Below, one piece after another: positions 1 through 11,069 of a stretch of 64,000 nt of DNA. This DNA comes from Ceratodon purpureus (taxonomy: Eukaryota > Streptophyta > Bryopsida > Pseudoditrichales > Ditrichaceae), in NCBI GenBank assembly GCA_014871385.1, contig CM026424.1:4134582-4198581 (forward strand), in the 5' to 3' direction. The notes under the pieces were generated by a model. It was not told where the DNA came from, searched no databases, and was given only the letters and a program-made list of their open reading frames with translations. Position numbers and translations under genes: made by a program. Numbering within the stretch: the first letter of the stretch is position 1; each line of letters begins with the position of its first letter.

Positions 1-649
1 CCCGGCTTGCTGAGTGTATAATACTTCTTGAACACCTCATCCAACTCTTCGTCCGAAAGAATGGTCCGCTTCTCCCCCGGTGCAGTTAGGAGGTACTCAC
101 TCAGAAAATCCTTACTCGCCTCTAGAGCTAGGGCCTATGTCTTGGCGTACGGAGTGTTCTGCATATGCAACTCGAGTAGGTCGAGAACTTCTGCTTGGTC
201 TCCCTGCACTCAACGTATCCAACAGGGTGGTTATGTGTACCGATATGGATACACGCACGTGACATCGCAGGATTCCCGAGCACGTAGTACATCCTTGCAG
301 GGCACGTGGCGATGCATTCCGGGGGATATCTGCAGATTTTGCATACAAGTGTGGACTTCGGAGGAGGATCCAACCACGACAAACGGGGTAAGCGTGACAC
401 CGTCCCACTCAGACTCTTCACCTCCATCTTCCGTTTGTCTCCTCGAAGCAAGAAGTCGCACTTCTCGTTCTGGCATTTCAGATGACCTGCACATACAGAA
501 TATCTGAAAGTCAGTCCTTGGTCGTTAGTGATGTTGGTCGTCATGGTCTTGCACCATGGATGTGCGTCGTACTTCTTATCCATCCCTGCCATCGACTTTG
601 CGCTCGCTGCAGTGCCGCGATCAGGGATTGGTGGAAGCTCGAAGAGCAC
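1..649 (-). pseudogene. Decayed zinc-finger ORF, possibly transposon-derived (partial)
   Basis: The minus strand encodes a Cys/His-rich segment: a HPWC start, then CxGHLKCxxxxCDFL, CKICRYPPEC and a terminal HIGTHNHPV. This pattern resembles the WRKY/GCM1-FLYWCH type of zinc finger found in transposon-related proteins. The zinc-finger frame runs from about 640 down to 160. A one-base frame change then moves to a second frame that reads EVLDLLELHM and, nearer the window edge, EASKDFLSEYLLTAPGEKRT and SDEELDEVFKKYYTLSKPG. That second frame contains an in-frame TAG near 135. A frameshift plus a nonsense codon suggest a relic. An unrecognised intron is the alternative. The gene continues past base 1, so its full length is unknown. 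Confidence 0.5.
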
Positions 650-889
650 GTCCCGTTAACTCGGTCGGTAGAATGGCACCCGATCCCTCTGAAGTGCTCT
701 AAAGTCCAACCCGACAATGCATTCCTCGCTCCGGGTTTTGGAAAAAAGACGCATAAGGCCGGGGATGACACTGAAGCTACCCGATACTGGTTTCTGCGAA
801 GAACTAGGCTGAGCTTGGGACGGCGTAACGAAATCATCCTTATCTGACTCACTTAGGACATGAATGCGTTGAGCTAACGGGTTGTTTTA

Positions 890-1319
890 CAGGAGGATTG
901 GGCTCGGTTCCAACATCGACAGTCGATGTCATGGAACGGCCCGGTGTTAATATCTCAGTGGATGCAGCCCAACGATCCGCAGTGAGTCCCCTCACGACAT
1001 ATCTTCTAGCCTCAAGAAGCCACTCCCTACCATCCTTAGCTCTAATCGGCATCTGATATACAGTTTGAATCAGTTCGCCGTCGTCGTTGACAATTTCTTC
1101 CTCAAGATGGACGGACTCAAGAACAAGGTTGTATCTCACGCTCAACAAGCTAGCGGTAATCGACCCTACACCCTCCGAATTACATGGGACACAGAATGGA
1201 ACATCGTGACCTTCAGCACGTATACGAGCCATCTCTACGGTATGATGTGCACAGAGTGGAAGAGCCGAAGTGAAGCAGGAAGGCTGTTGCATTGGGTGGT
1301 TTAAGAGTTTTGTAACCAA
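890..1319 (-). CDS. Possible upstream exon of the zinc-finger gene, unknown product
   Basis: An open minus-strand frame of about 140 codons ends at a plausible donor (CCT|gtaaaa near 889). It encodes an acidic, unrecognised stretch including LEEEIVNDDGELIQTVYQMP and AKDGREWLLEARRYVV. It lies directly 5' of the zinc-finger relic on the same strand, so it may be that gene's first exon. No domain is recognised, and the opposite strand also has a shorter open frame, so support is weak. Confidence 0.3.
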
Positions 1320-2905
1320 GTACGTGATAGTTCACCACTGCAGCGTGGTTCAAGACCAGTATCATGTCCCAGAATATAGTTGAACAGCTTTTATTTTGGG
1401 CACACAATCAGCATTAATGACTGACAGATTCAAAAATAAATCGTCTATGAGAAGAAACCGTCATGGCAAAGCCTATGACGCCTATGGAACCTCAATTAAT
1501 AGGCAAACTCAGAGCTCGGTGGAGGACATTTAGCCTTAGTGCATCTCACATTGGCCTTAGTCATTTTCAACGTAGCAAGGTAGAGGTTCATTTCTCTCTC
1601 AATGCATCAAGGATCTGATAAGAGTATGAGCCGGTTTTGTCTTCGAAGTAAGTTTTACGTTCACCGTCACAGATGCCCAAGTCACATCGGAGTGGGGGGT
1701 TAGGCTCCCCCAGTGAAGAAACCCAGGAGAGATCAGGGAAGAAGCGCAGAAAGAGTAAGACGGGGTTGCGCTTGACGGACAGGAAGTATCAGAGTCAGAG
1801 CAAGAGTCAAAGCAAGGTGTTCGTTCAGTAAGCTCGATTCTCAGGGACTCGAGATCCAAGATTGAAGGGTGTCCGAGCGTCAACACTGGAGGATCGGCCA
1901 CGAAAGTTAGCAGCAATCACTTCGTCGACGGGCAAATGACGGTGGCCGTCTCAAGGAGGGTGTTCAGCGATCTACACGCCAGTTCCATTCTTCAGCCGCG
2001 ACATTCTGATGTAAGCTTGTCAGCACGATGTCTTGGTACGTTCTAGACGCAGCTGTAGCATCATGATTGATCAGCGAGATTTTCGCTAGCTAGTGCCAGG
2101 TCGGGATCAAGTACTCGTAGGACTGGTTTGCGGCATCAGAATAGTGAGTGGTGTGATTGTCATGATAAGTGTTTTATGGTTTAATAGTTTGCCGTCGCAA
2201 TTTTCATGGTACGCTGGGCGTAGAGGAGGGAGTGGTTGTTGTCATCATCCAACCGGGTTGAAGCCGGCCGCGGTGTGTACTAATGGCTTATGAGGGTTTT
2301 AAAAGTTTGTAGGTTCTTGGCATGCATCACAGTCATTGTCATACTTAACTTTGAGTAGGAAGTTGGTGCGGTCATCATTGTAGTTAGCTGTAGGAATTGA
2401 TGGTTGTCGCGTTTAGGGTAGAGTGGGGGCCGCCGCGAGCAGGAAGTGTGGCTTAGAAGCTAATCGTGGAAAGGGTGTGAGCAAGAAGTGTGACTTAGAA
2501 GCCTCTCGAGGCAAGGGAGTGAGCACGCATAAATTGACAGACGGGAACCCTTGCTCTTCAGTTTGCTGAGGGTTGCGGTGTTGGAGGTCGGAGATGCAAG
2601 GAGGGGGTTTGGAGTGAGGTTTTTTGGTAGGTTAAGGGTATGCTGAAATGGTGTAAGTATAGGTTTTGAGAGGGTCTGAGAGGGGCGGCTTCAGAGCACA
2701 TCTCCATTTGGTTTGCCGTTGCAAGGTTTAGGTGGATAGTGCGAGGTCTGAATTATTGTGGCCGAGAAGGGTTTGTGGGTGTCAAGAGCGGCGTTTTTTC
2801 AAGGCTTTAATCATTGGGAGTGCACAACAACTAGTGACGGATTGCCGTATAATACGCATTACATCTGTAAGTGTTGCTTAGGGTTTTTGTGACTTCTTAG
2901 GGTTT
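1320..2905. other. Intergenic region, no gene recognised
   Basis: Several short open frames occur here but none shows a domain, codon pattern or splice structure that I can support. The stretch from about 2400 to 2900 precedes the methyltransferase gene and is likely its promoter and 5' leader. The last intron acceptor of that leader is CTTGCAG near 2993. Confidence 0.4.
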
Positions 2906-3002
2906 ATGATGTTATGCTTCGCATTTGGGTTGTATTTGTTGTGCTCTGAAATGCGGCCTTCTATTGACTTGCATGTAACGTGCCTCTACCTTGCAGGGCG
3001 CG

Positions 3003-6000
3003 ATGAGCACTTCCCACGATATGGTAGACGCGGCCACAGAGGCAGTGAAGAGCGTGATAGACGATATTCCGAGAGGTTCCTTCATGGACGAGGATATGGG
3101 TAGTTCGCAACCTCCCATCCGTAATGGCAGGGCCCCACCAAAAGTAAACTTTATGGGCTCCTTGCTCGAAGGAGATGATGAAGTGGGCAAGGCGGGGTTC
3201 TCGAGCGAGCAGCAGGAGGAGGGCTCGCGTGAGCAGCAGGAGGACGGCTCGCGTGAGCAGCAGGAGGATGGCTCGCGTGAGCAGCCGGAGGAGGACTGGT
3301 TTCAGCAAGAACCCAGCAAGGACAAGGACAGCAAGGAGGATGACGATCAGACCGAGGATCAGACCCAAGTTGGTGATGGCGAAGCCGGCGCTGATACTCT
3401 ATTGAGCCTTGGTGGGCAGGTGGAAGAGATTGAACCTCCTCGAAAGCCTGTGAATGTTCGGCAAGCATTCCGTCAATTCAGGGAGGAGTTGAAGCCGGAC
3501 CCATACGCTGCATTACTCAAAATGCGCCGCAGACCTCACCAATATTCAATGATCAAGATTCCCTTATGCCGGTTAATCCCATGTGATTTCGTGCGTCCAG
3601 CAATGCAGAGTGATGTACAGAAGTTGCAAGCTGAGTTCTTCAACGGCATAAGACCCGGGTCTGGGGCATTTTATGTTGCAGATACATCGCACACGGGGGA
3701 CGTCGCAAGTGTCACCGAGGAGATGAAGTCAGGATGGTGTAACGCTTGGAAGGTGTTGAACGCTGCGTTTGAGGATGAGATCAGGCAGCACAGGGAGACA
3801 AAAGATCTTACAGGAAAGATGTTTTATGTCTTCGATGGTAACCACCGCACAAGGGCATGGCGGGAGTTCATCGAAGTGGAATACCCAGATGATCTTGAAT
3901 GGGCTAAAGCAAACGGAAGGCCGGACTGTATTCTGCTCGATGTGAAGGGAAGCCGTGAAGCTCTAGTGACAGCAATGCATGCCATCAACAAGTGAGTCTT
4001 AAACTGTGCAAGAGTATTGTGTTTTCTCCGGATGTTGATGTTGGATATAATAACATGGAAATTTAGAATCTTTGATATTAAAGAAGTGTGTGTTGTATTC
4101 GACACAGGGCCAATGAGGATGCTTACGTCAAAGAAAGGCTGCCGCACACTCTACACAAGATACAGACGTACGGGCAAATGTCTGTGGAGGAGCTGGAAAG
4201 GAGTGGAATTCTAACGCCGGATCTTCTGGCGCGCACGAAGAGTTCAACTAAGAAGTCGTGGCATTCGATGCCTCAAGAAGTATTTGTGACGTTTTTACAC
4301 AGCGTAAGTGTTATAAGAAATCAGTGCTGTCAATTCGTAATTGGATGATTCAAGTCCCGAGATGTTAATGGCACGTGGACTGAAACAGGCAACATTGGCC
4401 CAAGTCGCAGAGGAGGCTTCTCAAATTTGGATCAACGAGCACCCTGGTGATGATTCAGGGCACGAGATGAGGGCAGCTGTGGACAAGGCCGTGAAGGAAG
4501 CCAAGGATAGGCTGCAAACAAAGTTCAACAGAGAGCAAGCCGTTGCAAATCCAGTCCATGGCAAGGGATTTCAAAACGAGGTAAATACTTTGGAGTTGAT
4601 CAATTGGGTTATTCTTTGAATATAGGACGTTAAAATTCGTGGTGATGAGTGGAAATTGATCTCAAAAATGGTCTGTCGGATTGTTCTCTAAATCTTTGGA
4701 CGTACGGATTCCGAGGGGATGTGCCCATTTAGTTCGTAGAAATGATCTGTCGGATTATTATGAGAAATTTCGGACGATCATATTCCGAGGGGATGTGCCC
4801 ATTAAGTTCGTAGAAATGATCTGTCGGATTCTTATGAGAAATTTAGGATGTATAATTTCCAAGGGGATGTGCCCATTGAGCTCCTTTAAAATGATCTGTC
4901 GGATTCTTGGAAGAAATTTTGGACGTTCATATTCCGAGGGGATGTGCCCATTAAGTTCGTAGAAATGATCTGTCGGATTCTTATGAGAAATTTAGGATGT
5001 ATAATTTCCAAGGGGATGTGCCCATCGAGCTCCTTAAAAATGATCTGTCGGATTCTTGGAAGAAATTTCGGACGTTCAATTTCCGAGGGGATGTGCCCAT
5101 TAAGTTCGTAGAAATGATCTGTTGGATTCTTATGAGAAATTTTTGATGTTCAATTTCCAAGGGGATGTGCCCATTGAGCTCCTTTAAAATGATCTGTCGG
5201 ATTCTTGGAAGAAATTTCGGACGTTCAATTTCCGAGGGGATGTGCCCATTAAGTTCGTAGAAATGATCTGTCGGATTCTTATGAGAAATTTAGGATGTTC
5301 AATTTCCGAGGGGATGTGCCCATAAAGTTTGTAGAAATGATCTGTCGGATTTTTATGAGAAATCTTGGATGTTCAATTTCCGAGGGGATGTGCCCATTGA
5401 GCTCCTTTAAAATGATCTGTCGGATTCTTGGAAGAAATTTCGGACGTTCAATTTCCGAGGGGATGTGCCCATTAAGTTCGTAGAAATGATCTGTCGGATT
5501 CTTATGAGAAATTTCGGACGTTCAAATTCCGAGGGGATGTGCCCAATGAGCTCGCGGAAATTTTCTAAAAAATCCGACAGATCGATTTATAACACTTATG
5601 GTAGCAAGGTACCACAGAGATTTTACATACGTTTAGATGATTTGGAGCAATTATTTGCACTAAGATGTGTTTTTTTTGTAATTTTAAGGAAAATGTGCCT
5701 CAAAATGCGAAAAATACCGAAGTACCCTGGAATGTTTGAGTCGAGAAATCATCTTTAGAATCCGACAGATGGTTTTTCTGTGTACATTTACCTAGGTACT
5801 CTGGGAAACTAGTCGCAAGAAATTATCTCTAGAATCCGACAGATGGTTTTCGTGTGTCAATCATCTCAAGGTACCTTGTCAAGTTGGTGATAGCAAACAA
5901 GTTTAGAAATCCGACAGATGATTTTATTGTTTTCATTTACCTGGGTACTCTGGAATGTTTGTCCGAAGAAGTAATCTCTAAAATGTGTCAGATGATTTTA

Positions 6001-9000
6001 ATGTGTCGATTACCGCAGGGTACTCTGTCAAGTTGGAGAATTTAGATTAGCTCTGAAATCCGACATATGGTTTTGATTGTGTCAAATTACCTTGGTACTG
6101 TGGGAAGTAAGACAGTAGAAATAATCTCTGAAATTAGACTGTTGAATTCAATGTGGCCCATTCCTCAAGGTACGTCAGGAAATTAGATATCGTAAACAAT
6201 CTAAAACCTATGACAGATGGTTTATTTGTGTCAATCTACCTAGATACCTTGGAAACTTGGAGACATGAAATAATCTCAAAAATCCGACAGACGATATTGA
6301 TGTGTCGACTTCCGCAAGGTACCTTGTCAAGTTGGCGATCAAAAATCATCTCTGAAATCCGACGGAGAATTATTTTGTGATCACCTAGCTAGGTATTGTG
6401 GACGATATGACTCAAGAAATATTCTCTAAAATCCGTTACTTGATTTTTATGTTTCGAATACCCCAAGGTACCTCGGAAACTTAGCATTGATAAATCATCT
6501 GTCTAATCCGATAGATGAAATCTATATCGTATTCTTTACATGGTACTGTGTTGCATTCGTATGACAGATCAGCTATTGGACCATTTAGCGGTGATCTAAC
6601 ACACTTTCTATGAAAGAAAATGATGATTTTACATAGATAGTTAATGCTCTGTTATGAGGAAATTTGGTATTCGATGCAATGATGTCTCTCGGATTCTAAT
6701 CTTCACTAGTCTGATTACTTGGGATGCTGTTGATTTTCAGATCAAAAGACATTATGATCGGCACCAAACCAAGGTTGAGATGACCATCGACAAGCTCCAA
6801 GCAATTGCAACATCTGAGGTGTCGGCCAAAACAAAAGCGAAATGGCTGAGGTGGTGGAACGGGTCGGCGAGTTCAAGAAAAACATTGAAGTTTCCACCAT
6901 CACCTTGCTCAATTGAAGTGCTTAACCCCTGGATTACAAAAGCTGCATTTTGGGCAAACGTAAGTGTAGTTCATCATTTCTGGAACTCTGATTCGAGGTT
7001 ATTGCCGATGGCTTCCTCTTTAGTTCTTTGTGTCTAACTCTTAAGTTGATTGTTTTGTATCAGTTGGAAGACGAAGTCGAGAAAGAGTGCCTCAACTGGT
7101 TGGCAACCAGTTCCGATTCAGAGGAAGACGTCAACTCGAAGCGCACTCCTATGGCCGAGTACATCGAGAAGTGGCGTGTGCTCCTATGGGAGAAGGCATA
7201 CTTGTCGTTCTTCACGGGAGCTAATGTGTATTCGAAGTCGCAACCATTCAATTCCCAACCAGGGACTGACATGGCTTGGAAGCGATGTCTGTATCGGTAC
7301 TTTAAGCGGGAGCTCATCCCAGCTGGTGTGGTAAAGAGTATACCACCTCCGTGGTTCAGCTGGACGGAGACATCGAATTCCGAGTTCATCTTCACAACCA
7401 ACCAGCGGAAGATGTTCAATTTGAACCATCTGATTGAGTGCTGCTGGTATATCGAGTGCCCAAAGTCATTTGTAACTGCTGAGGAGAAGGCTGTAAGGGA
7501 GATGTTTACCAAGAGGAAAGATGGGGATGACGACACCCATGATATTTCAGATGAAGCACTTCCTGCTCAGGATGCAGAGCCAGAACAGGATACACAAGTC
7601 GTTTCGACATCCACTGGTGCCGGGGATGCGAACACAAAGAAACGGAAGAGGGGAGCGAAGTCGGCATCGAAGGAGTCCCACCAGGAACCAGTGAAGAAGA
7701 GGAGCAGGGGGAAAAAGTCGGACCCAGCGACTGTTGAGCCGAATGGTGCGGAGAATGGGACATTCTCTCCAAGGATTGGACATGCTGAGAAGCCAGACGT
7801 CAGCGCACCTCAAGCAAGATGCCCTGTTCATGAGTTGATTCTGAATGAATCAATAACTGAGTGGCAGAAGGCAAATCCTAGAATGAGGTTGAAAAGCATG
7901 CCAAAGGCTTTCAACGACATGGTCCAGTGGATTCGGAGCGTCACCCCTCAACGGGTCCGGATGAAGGACGGGAAGAGTGTTCGGGGGGGTGGATTGGCAG
8001 ATCTCATTATCATTGATATTCCGGAGGGTCTACCGGTCCCTGGTATATCCGATGAGGACGAGATTCCAGATTGGAACAGCAGAGGCGACAATTACCTTGC
8101 AGCCGTCTTTGGCTTTGTTAAACTTGTTCTCCAAGACCAGGGGTGTGTGATCATTATCCATCCGGATGACAATGGCGAAATTGAGGACGAGATTCGTGAT
8201 TTTCATCAAGTGGTTGAATTAAAGTCTGAGAGGTCGTGGACAGGCATCAATAGATTGCTTCTTCGCTCCGCGAAAATAAGCGGCATGACAACATGCTTCT
8301 TTAAGGTGCAACTTCTTACAATATCCTCGAATAACAGCTTTGAATTCAGACCGACACCCGAGGATTACAAGAAAAAGAGCATCGACATCGTTGACCGTGA
8401 TGTCATCCTAAATTGGGTTACGCTGGAGCAACAGACGATGCGCAAGGAGGTGCCATGGCGAGGAGCGAGGGAGAAAGACGTGCTGTTCATCGAGAGCTTA
8501 ATCAGAGCCACCACCGACCCTGGTGACGTCGTCGTCGATATCGGCGCCGGAACGGGTAAGTCTTATTGTTTTTGCACATGCGAAGTAACTTTGTACAAGG
8601 CCTTTTTATTGAAATTTGTAACTACTAAAATCTAACAGAGAGGCACTCAATTGTATCAGGTGCATCAATCAAAGCATGCCGGCAGTCAGGACGGAACATT
8701 GTTGCGCTTGAGGATGATCCTGAGCTGTATACAGAAGTCCTTAAGAAGTTGGCTCTGCCGCCACTGCCTCTTCCGAAGGCGGATTCATCCCATGTACCGA
8801 TCAAGCCGATGATCGAAAAAGAAGTTCTGGCCACCCCTAAGCCGGTGAATAAATTCATCGCCATGATGACTGAGGAAAGCGACGACGAGTAAGTGAGTAT
8901 TTCAATGAACATTTTCTAAATGTGACATTTTGTAATGACATGGTTTTTTGTTAAATATGAATCTGTTTTTTGATACGGTTGTGGTTGCAGACTGCTAAGT

Positions 9001-9225
9001 CCGCGTTCTGAGGGGATAATTAACGAATGCATCAAGAAGATTGCACTATCACCTGATATGCTACGGCTTCCAGTGTATGCCGAGGTGGGGGCTCAATTTC
9101 AATCAAATGTGGAGTCTCCTACAATGAAGAAATTTACTCATAGAAAATACGATGGTCGTGTCCTAAACTTTGTGGACATTGAAGCCGAAGTTGTTACTCA
9201 TAGCATTCTTGTTGATCCGGAGTGA
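3003..9225 (+). CDS. ParB/sulfiredoxin-like domain fused to N4/N6-type DNA methyltransferase fold
   Basis: Seven exons join in frame to about 1192 codons: 3003-3991, 4108-4303, 4362-4580, 6741-6959, 7064-8555, 8660-8888, 8991-9225. Residues about 69-98 hold an acidic 8-residue repeat (GSREQQED). Residues about 186-330 resemble a ParB/sulfiredoxin fold, with IPLCRLIPCDFVRP early and the diagnostic DGNHRTRAW at about 278-286. A basic nuclear-localisation-like stretch (KKRKRG and KKRSRGKK) lies near 733-760. From about 850 the order matches beta-class N4/N6 methyltransferases: DLIIIDIPEG stands where DPPYG is expected, and SAM motif DIGAGTGAS at about 1030 is followed by GRNIVALEDDPELY. The DPPY catalytic motif is degenerate (DIPE), so methylation may be lost. 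The 8660 acceptor is preferred over 8639 because it gives a gap-free SAM motif. Exon 4 can be read in two frames; the one used keeps frame to the donor. ParB-methylase unions are known in bacteria and phages; this copy is fully intron-split. Confidence 0.75.
3207..3290 (+). repeat. In-frame 24 bp coding minisatellite
   Basis: About three and a half copies of a 24 bp unit built on GGCTCGCGTGAGCAGCAGGA encode repeated GSREQQED in the acidic N-terminal tail of the ParB/methyltransferase protein. The unit is a multiple of three, so copy number can change without breaking the frame. Confidence 0.85.
4667..5565 (+). repeat. Intronic satellite, forward arm (about 74.4 bp period, 12 units)
   Basis: The core CTGTCGGAT recurs at 4673, 4747, 4821, 4896, 4970, 5045, 5119 (one base changed), 5194, 5268, 5342, 5417 and 5491, a spacing of 74 or 75 each time. 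Units also share a GAGGGGATGTGCCCA segment. Many alternate between two subtypes (AAGTTCGTAGAAATGATC versus GAGCTCCTTTAAAATGATC), giving a 149 bp higher-order repeat in part of the array. The array fills most of the third intron of the ParB/methyltransferase gene. Open frames across it are by-products of the repeat. Confidence 0.93.
5566..6545 (-). repeat. Intronic satellite, inverted arm (same 74-75 bp period)
   Basis: After 5565 the core switches to its complement, ATCCGACAG. It appears at 5572 and then at 5760, 5834, 5909, 5983, 6058, 6133, 6208, 6282, 6357, 6431 and 6506, with spacing of 74-75 bp. Several later copies are degenerate. Unit consensus is ATCCGACAGATGGTTTT, then TGTGTCAATTACC and GGTAC. 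Only the core half-site is shared with the forward arm; the spacer differs. The jump from 5572 to 5760 is 188 bp, about two and a half periods. Confidence 0.88.
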
Positions 9226-9846
9226 TCGCAATTGCACATGTTAATCAATTTTGGATTTTCAGTGATTTCCTTTGTATTACAGATTTTCAATTATACTGCT
9301 TTTACTTAAATTTGCATAATAGTCACTGATTTGAATGACTCTGTTCCTATATTGCGTGGATTAAATAGTTCTTTATTAAACCATCTTCATCCTTTCTTAC
9401 TTCCTGCTAATAGTGTCATAGATGTCTCAATCTTCTTTGTTTATTTGCTAATAACTTGTTTTGATATTTATTTTTTGTTCAGAATCTTCTATTTGTCCGG
9501 TAACCTAATTCTACTATCTTCTATAATAAGTTGACTCTCTATTGGGATTTGAATCGATATTCGAGTATTCTGTCAACCTAAGTCGTGTTCATGCCTTACT
9601 GTCACAAATTTATTTTTTAAAATACCTTCATGTTTTATTAACATACATTCATATCTGAAAATACTATCAAAATTTTACATGTTATAAAACTTTTATCTGA
9701 TTTATTTTTCTATTTAATCTCTACAAATACTATGCGCACGATTCTTATCCATTTAATTTGAATCCGAAAGTAGGTTACCAAATGGTCGTCATATATACGC
9801 CCATAACCGCAAGTCCAAATCCCATATCCGCGTGGCACCTTCCACC
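9226..9846. other. Intergenic, AT-rich
   Basis: This is the 3' flank of the methyltransferase gene. I see no gene, tRNA or repeat. It is AT-rich and probably holds that gene's polyadenylation region. Confidence 0.4.
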
Positions 9847-9930
9847 GACCCCGGTGGATATAGCTGAGCTGAAAAACCATGTGTCGGATCCGACAGTTGG
9901 TTTCGGCTCAAGAGAAGAACCACCGGGGTC
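9847..9930. promoter_or_regulatory. 80 bp dyad-symmetric module, copy 1
   Basis: Perfect 11 bp inverted arms, GACCCCGGTGG (9847-9857) and CCACCGGGGTC (9920-9930), flank the perfect 14 bp palindrome TGTCGGATCCGACA (9882-9895). Arms and palindrome share one symmetry centre at 9888.5. Between them each half carries an AAACCA-type element next to the palindrome. No start codon lies close by on either strand, so function at this copy is unclear. A dimeric-protein binding site or a short mobile element are both possible. Confidence 0.8.
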
Positions 9931-10604
9931 CCTCTCCAGCTCCGTTACTTGCTCCATCGCGTGCATGGTTTTGCACTTGGTTTTCCTTGCGCGGTTCAAC
10001 ACATGGTTTCTTTTGCACTTGTTTTTACATTTTGTTGGTGCTAATTCGATCAGTCTCTCATTCTTTTATCCCTTGATTTTTTCTTTGTTTTCTTCTATCA
10101 TAATCATAGCCTGCCATTCATAAACTAATATCCAATTAATTATATATTTCAAATCTTCTGAATTCATTAATCTGACCCCCTGATCATTCAATCAATACTG
10201 CTTTTCCATTCCGATTCACCTTTGCCATCCTTTAATTCTTCTGATGTATTATGCATTTTTCTACTAATCTATTATGCTTGCATTTCTGGAAGTTCTCCTA
10301 CTGAATATTGCCGGTCATTTCTTGATATCTTTTCTTCTTGTTCCACCTTTATCGTTCCTTTAAAATTCATTCTCTAAATTCAGTTATGCAAAACTAACAT
10401 CAAGTCGCCGGTAAAACTCATATGCAAAATTCTGCTTACTCATAAAATGGATGCACATGAATCACATATAGTCATTTATCACGAGTGCTTCTCTAGTGTA
10501 CCAATCAAGGATAAGGTCAAATTATCGCTCTAAGCTTTCTTTTAGTTACAATGATTCTACGAGAGCTGTAAACATATTAAGAATAACTCTGCAACACTAA
10601 ACTT
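9931..10604. other. Intergenic, no gene recognised
   Basis: AT-rich sequence 3' of the small minus-strand gene. A plus-strand open frame at 9758-10123 is rich in Phe, Leu and Ser and overlaps the dyad module; I do not support it as a gene. Confidence 0.4.
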
Positions 10605-11069
10605 CTAATGCAAATGCACAACCCAAGCTCGAAGACCCACATCGTAAATCTCAATATCTGAGTCACTATCGTCGCAAAGGTCTCCATCTGGAATTAACTT
10701 GAGACCCGTCAGACGTTCAAAGGACTTCCTTGAAGGCCTCCAACCAGGCATATCGAGAACATCGAAGACCTCGTCCATCAATGCATAAAATTCTTCGGCT
10801 CCATTGGAGATTTCCACAGTCTTCGAAAGTGCTGCAATTTCCTTGCGGAAATTTATTCTCTCCTGCTGCATCAAAGCTCGGTCTAGTGTATTATCCTCAA
10901 AGTCAACTCGGACATCCTGAATACCATCAACTCCAATATGTTGCATCTCAGAAACTTGGCAAAGATGATCTATTTCTATTGACTCAAGATAAGAAGTGGA
11001 CTTTGCAATAAGCCTAGAGAATCTCCGAATTAGTTGGTCCCTACGGCTCTTGTTCACTATCAACGACAT
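10605..11069 (-). CDS. Small protein of unknown family with acidic SIM-like tail
   Basis: A single exon of 154 codons starting at ATG 11069 (MSLIVNKSRRDQLIRR). It begins with a basic helix-like stretch and continues with a helical, Glu-rich middle. It ends with an acidic run next to a hydrophobic core, DDSDSDIEIYDV, which resembles a SUMO-interaction motif in the acidic-first orientation. I do not recognise the family. The upstream region on the minus strand faces the divergent plus-strand gene at 13715, with the second dyad module between them. Both carry acidic Asp/Ser tails, which hints at a related role, but this is inference. Confidence 0.6.
   Translation of the reverse strand: MSLIVNKSRRDQLIRRFSRLIAKSTSYLESIEIDHLCQVSEMQHIGVDGIQDVRVDFEDNTLDRALMQQERINFRKEIAALSKTVEISNGAEEFYALMDEVFDVLDMPGWRPSRKSFERLTGLKLIPDGDLCDDSDSDIEIYDVGLRAWVVHLH

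Noticed and set aside
4681-5758. Open frames of 62-97 codons across the satellite
   Set aside because: They arise from the repeat itself (repeated MICRIL- and GMCP-type peptides) and lie between well-defined exons of one gene.
4667-6545. CRISPR-like regular spacing
   Set aside because: The whole 74-75 bp unit is repeated, not short repeats with unique spacers, and it lies in an intron of a eukaryotic gene. It is a satellite.
8639-8659. Seven extra residues at the start of exon 6
   Set aside because: The alternative acceptor at 8659/8660 gives a continuous SAM motif (DIGAGTGASIKA) as in related methyltransferases.
3003-9225. Bacterial contamination as the source of the ParB/methyltransferase gene
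   Set aside because: Seven exons with in-phase GT-AG introns and nuclear-type basic runs argue for a resident eukaryotic gene.
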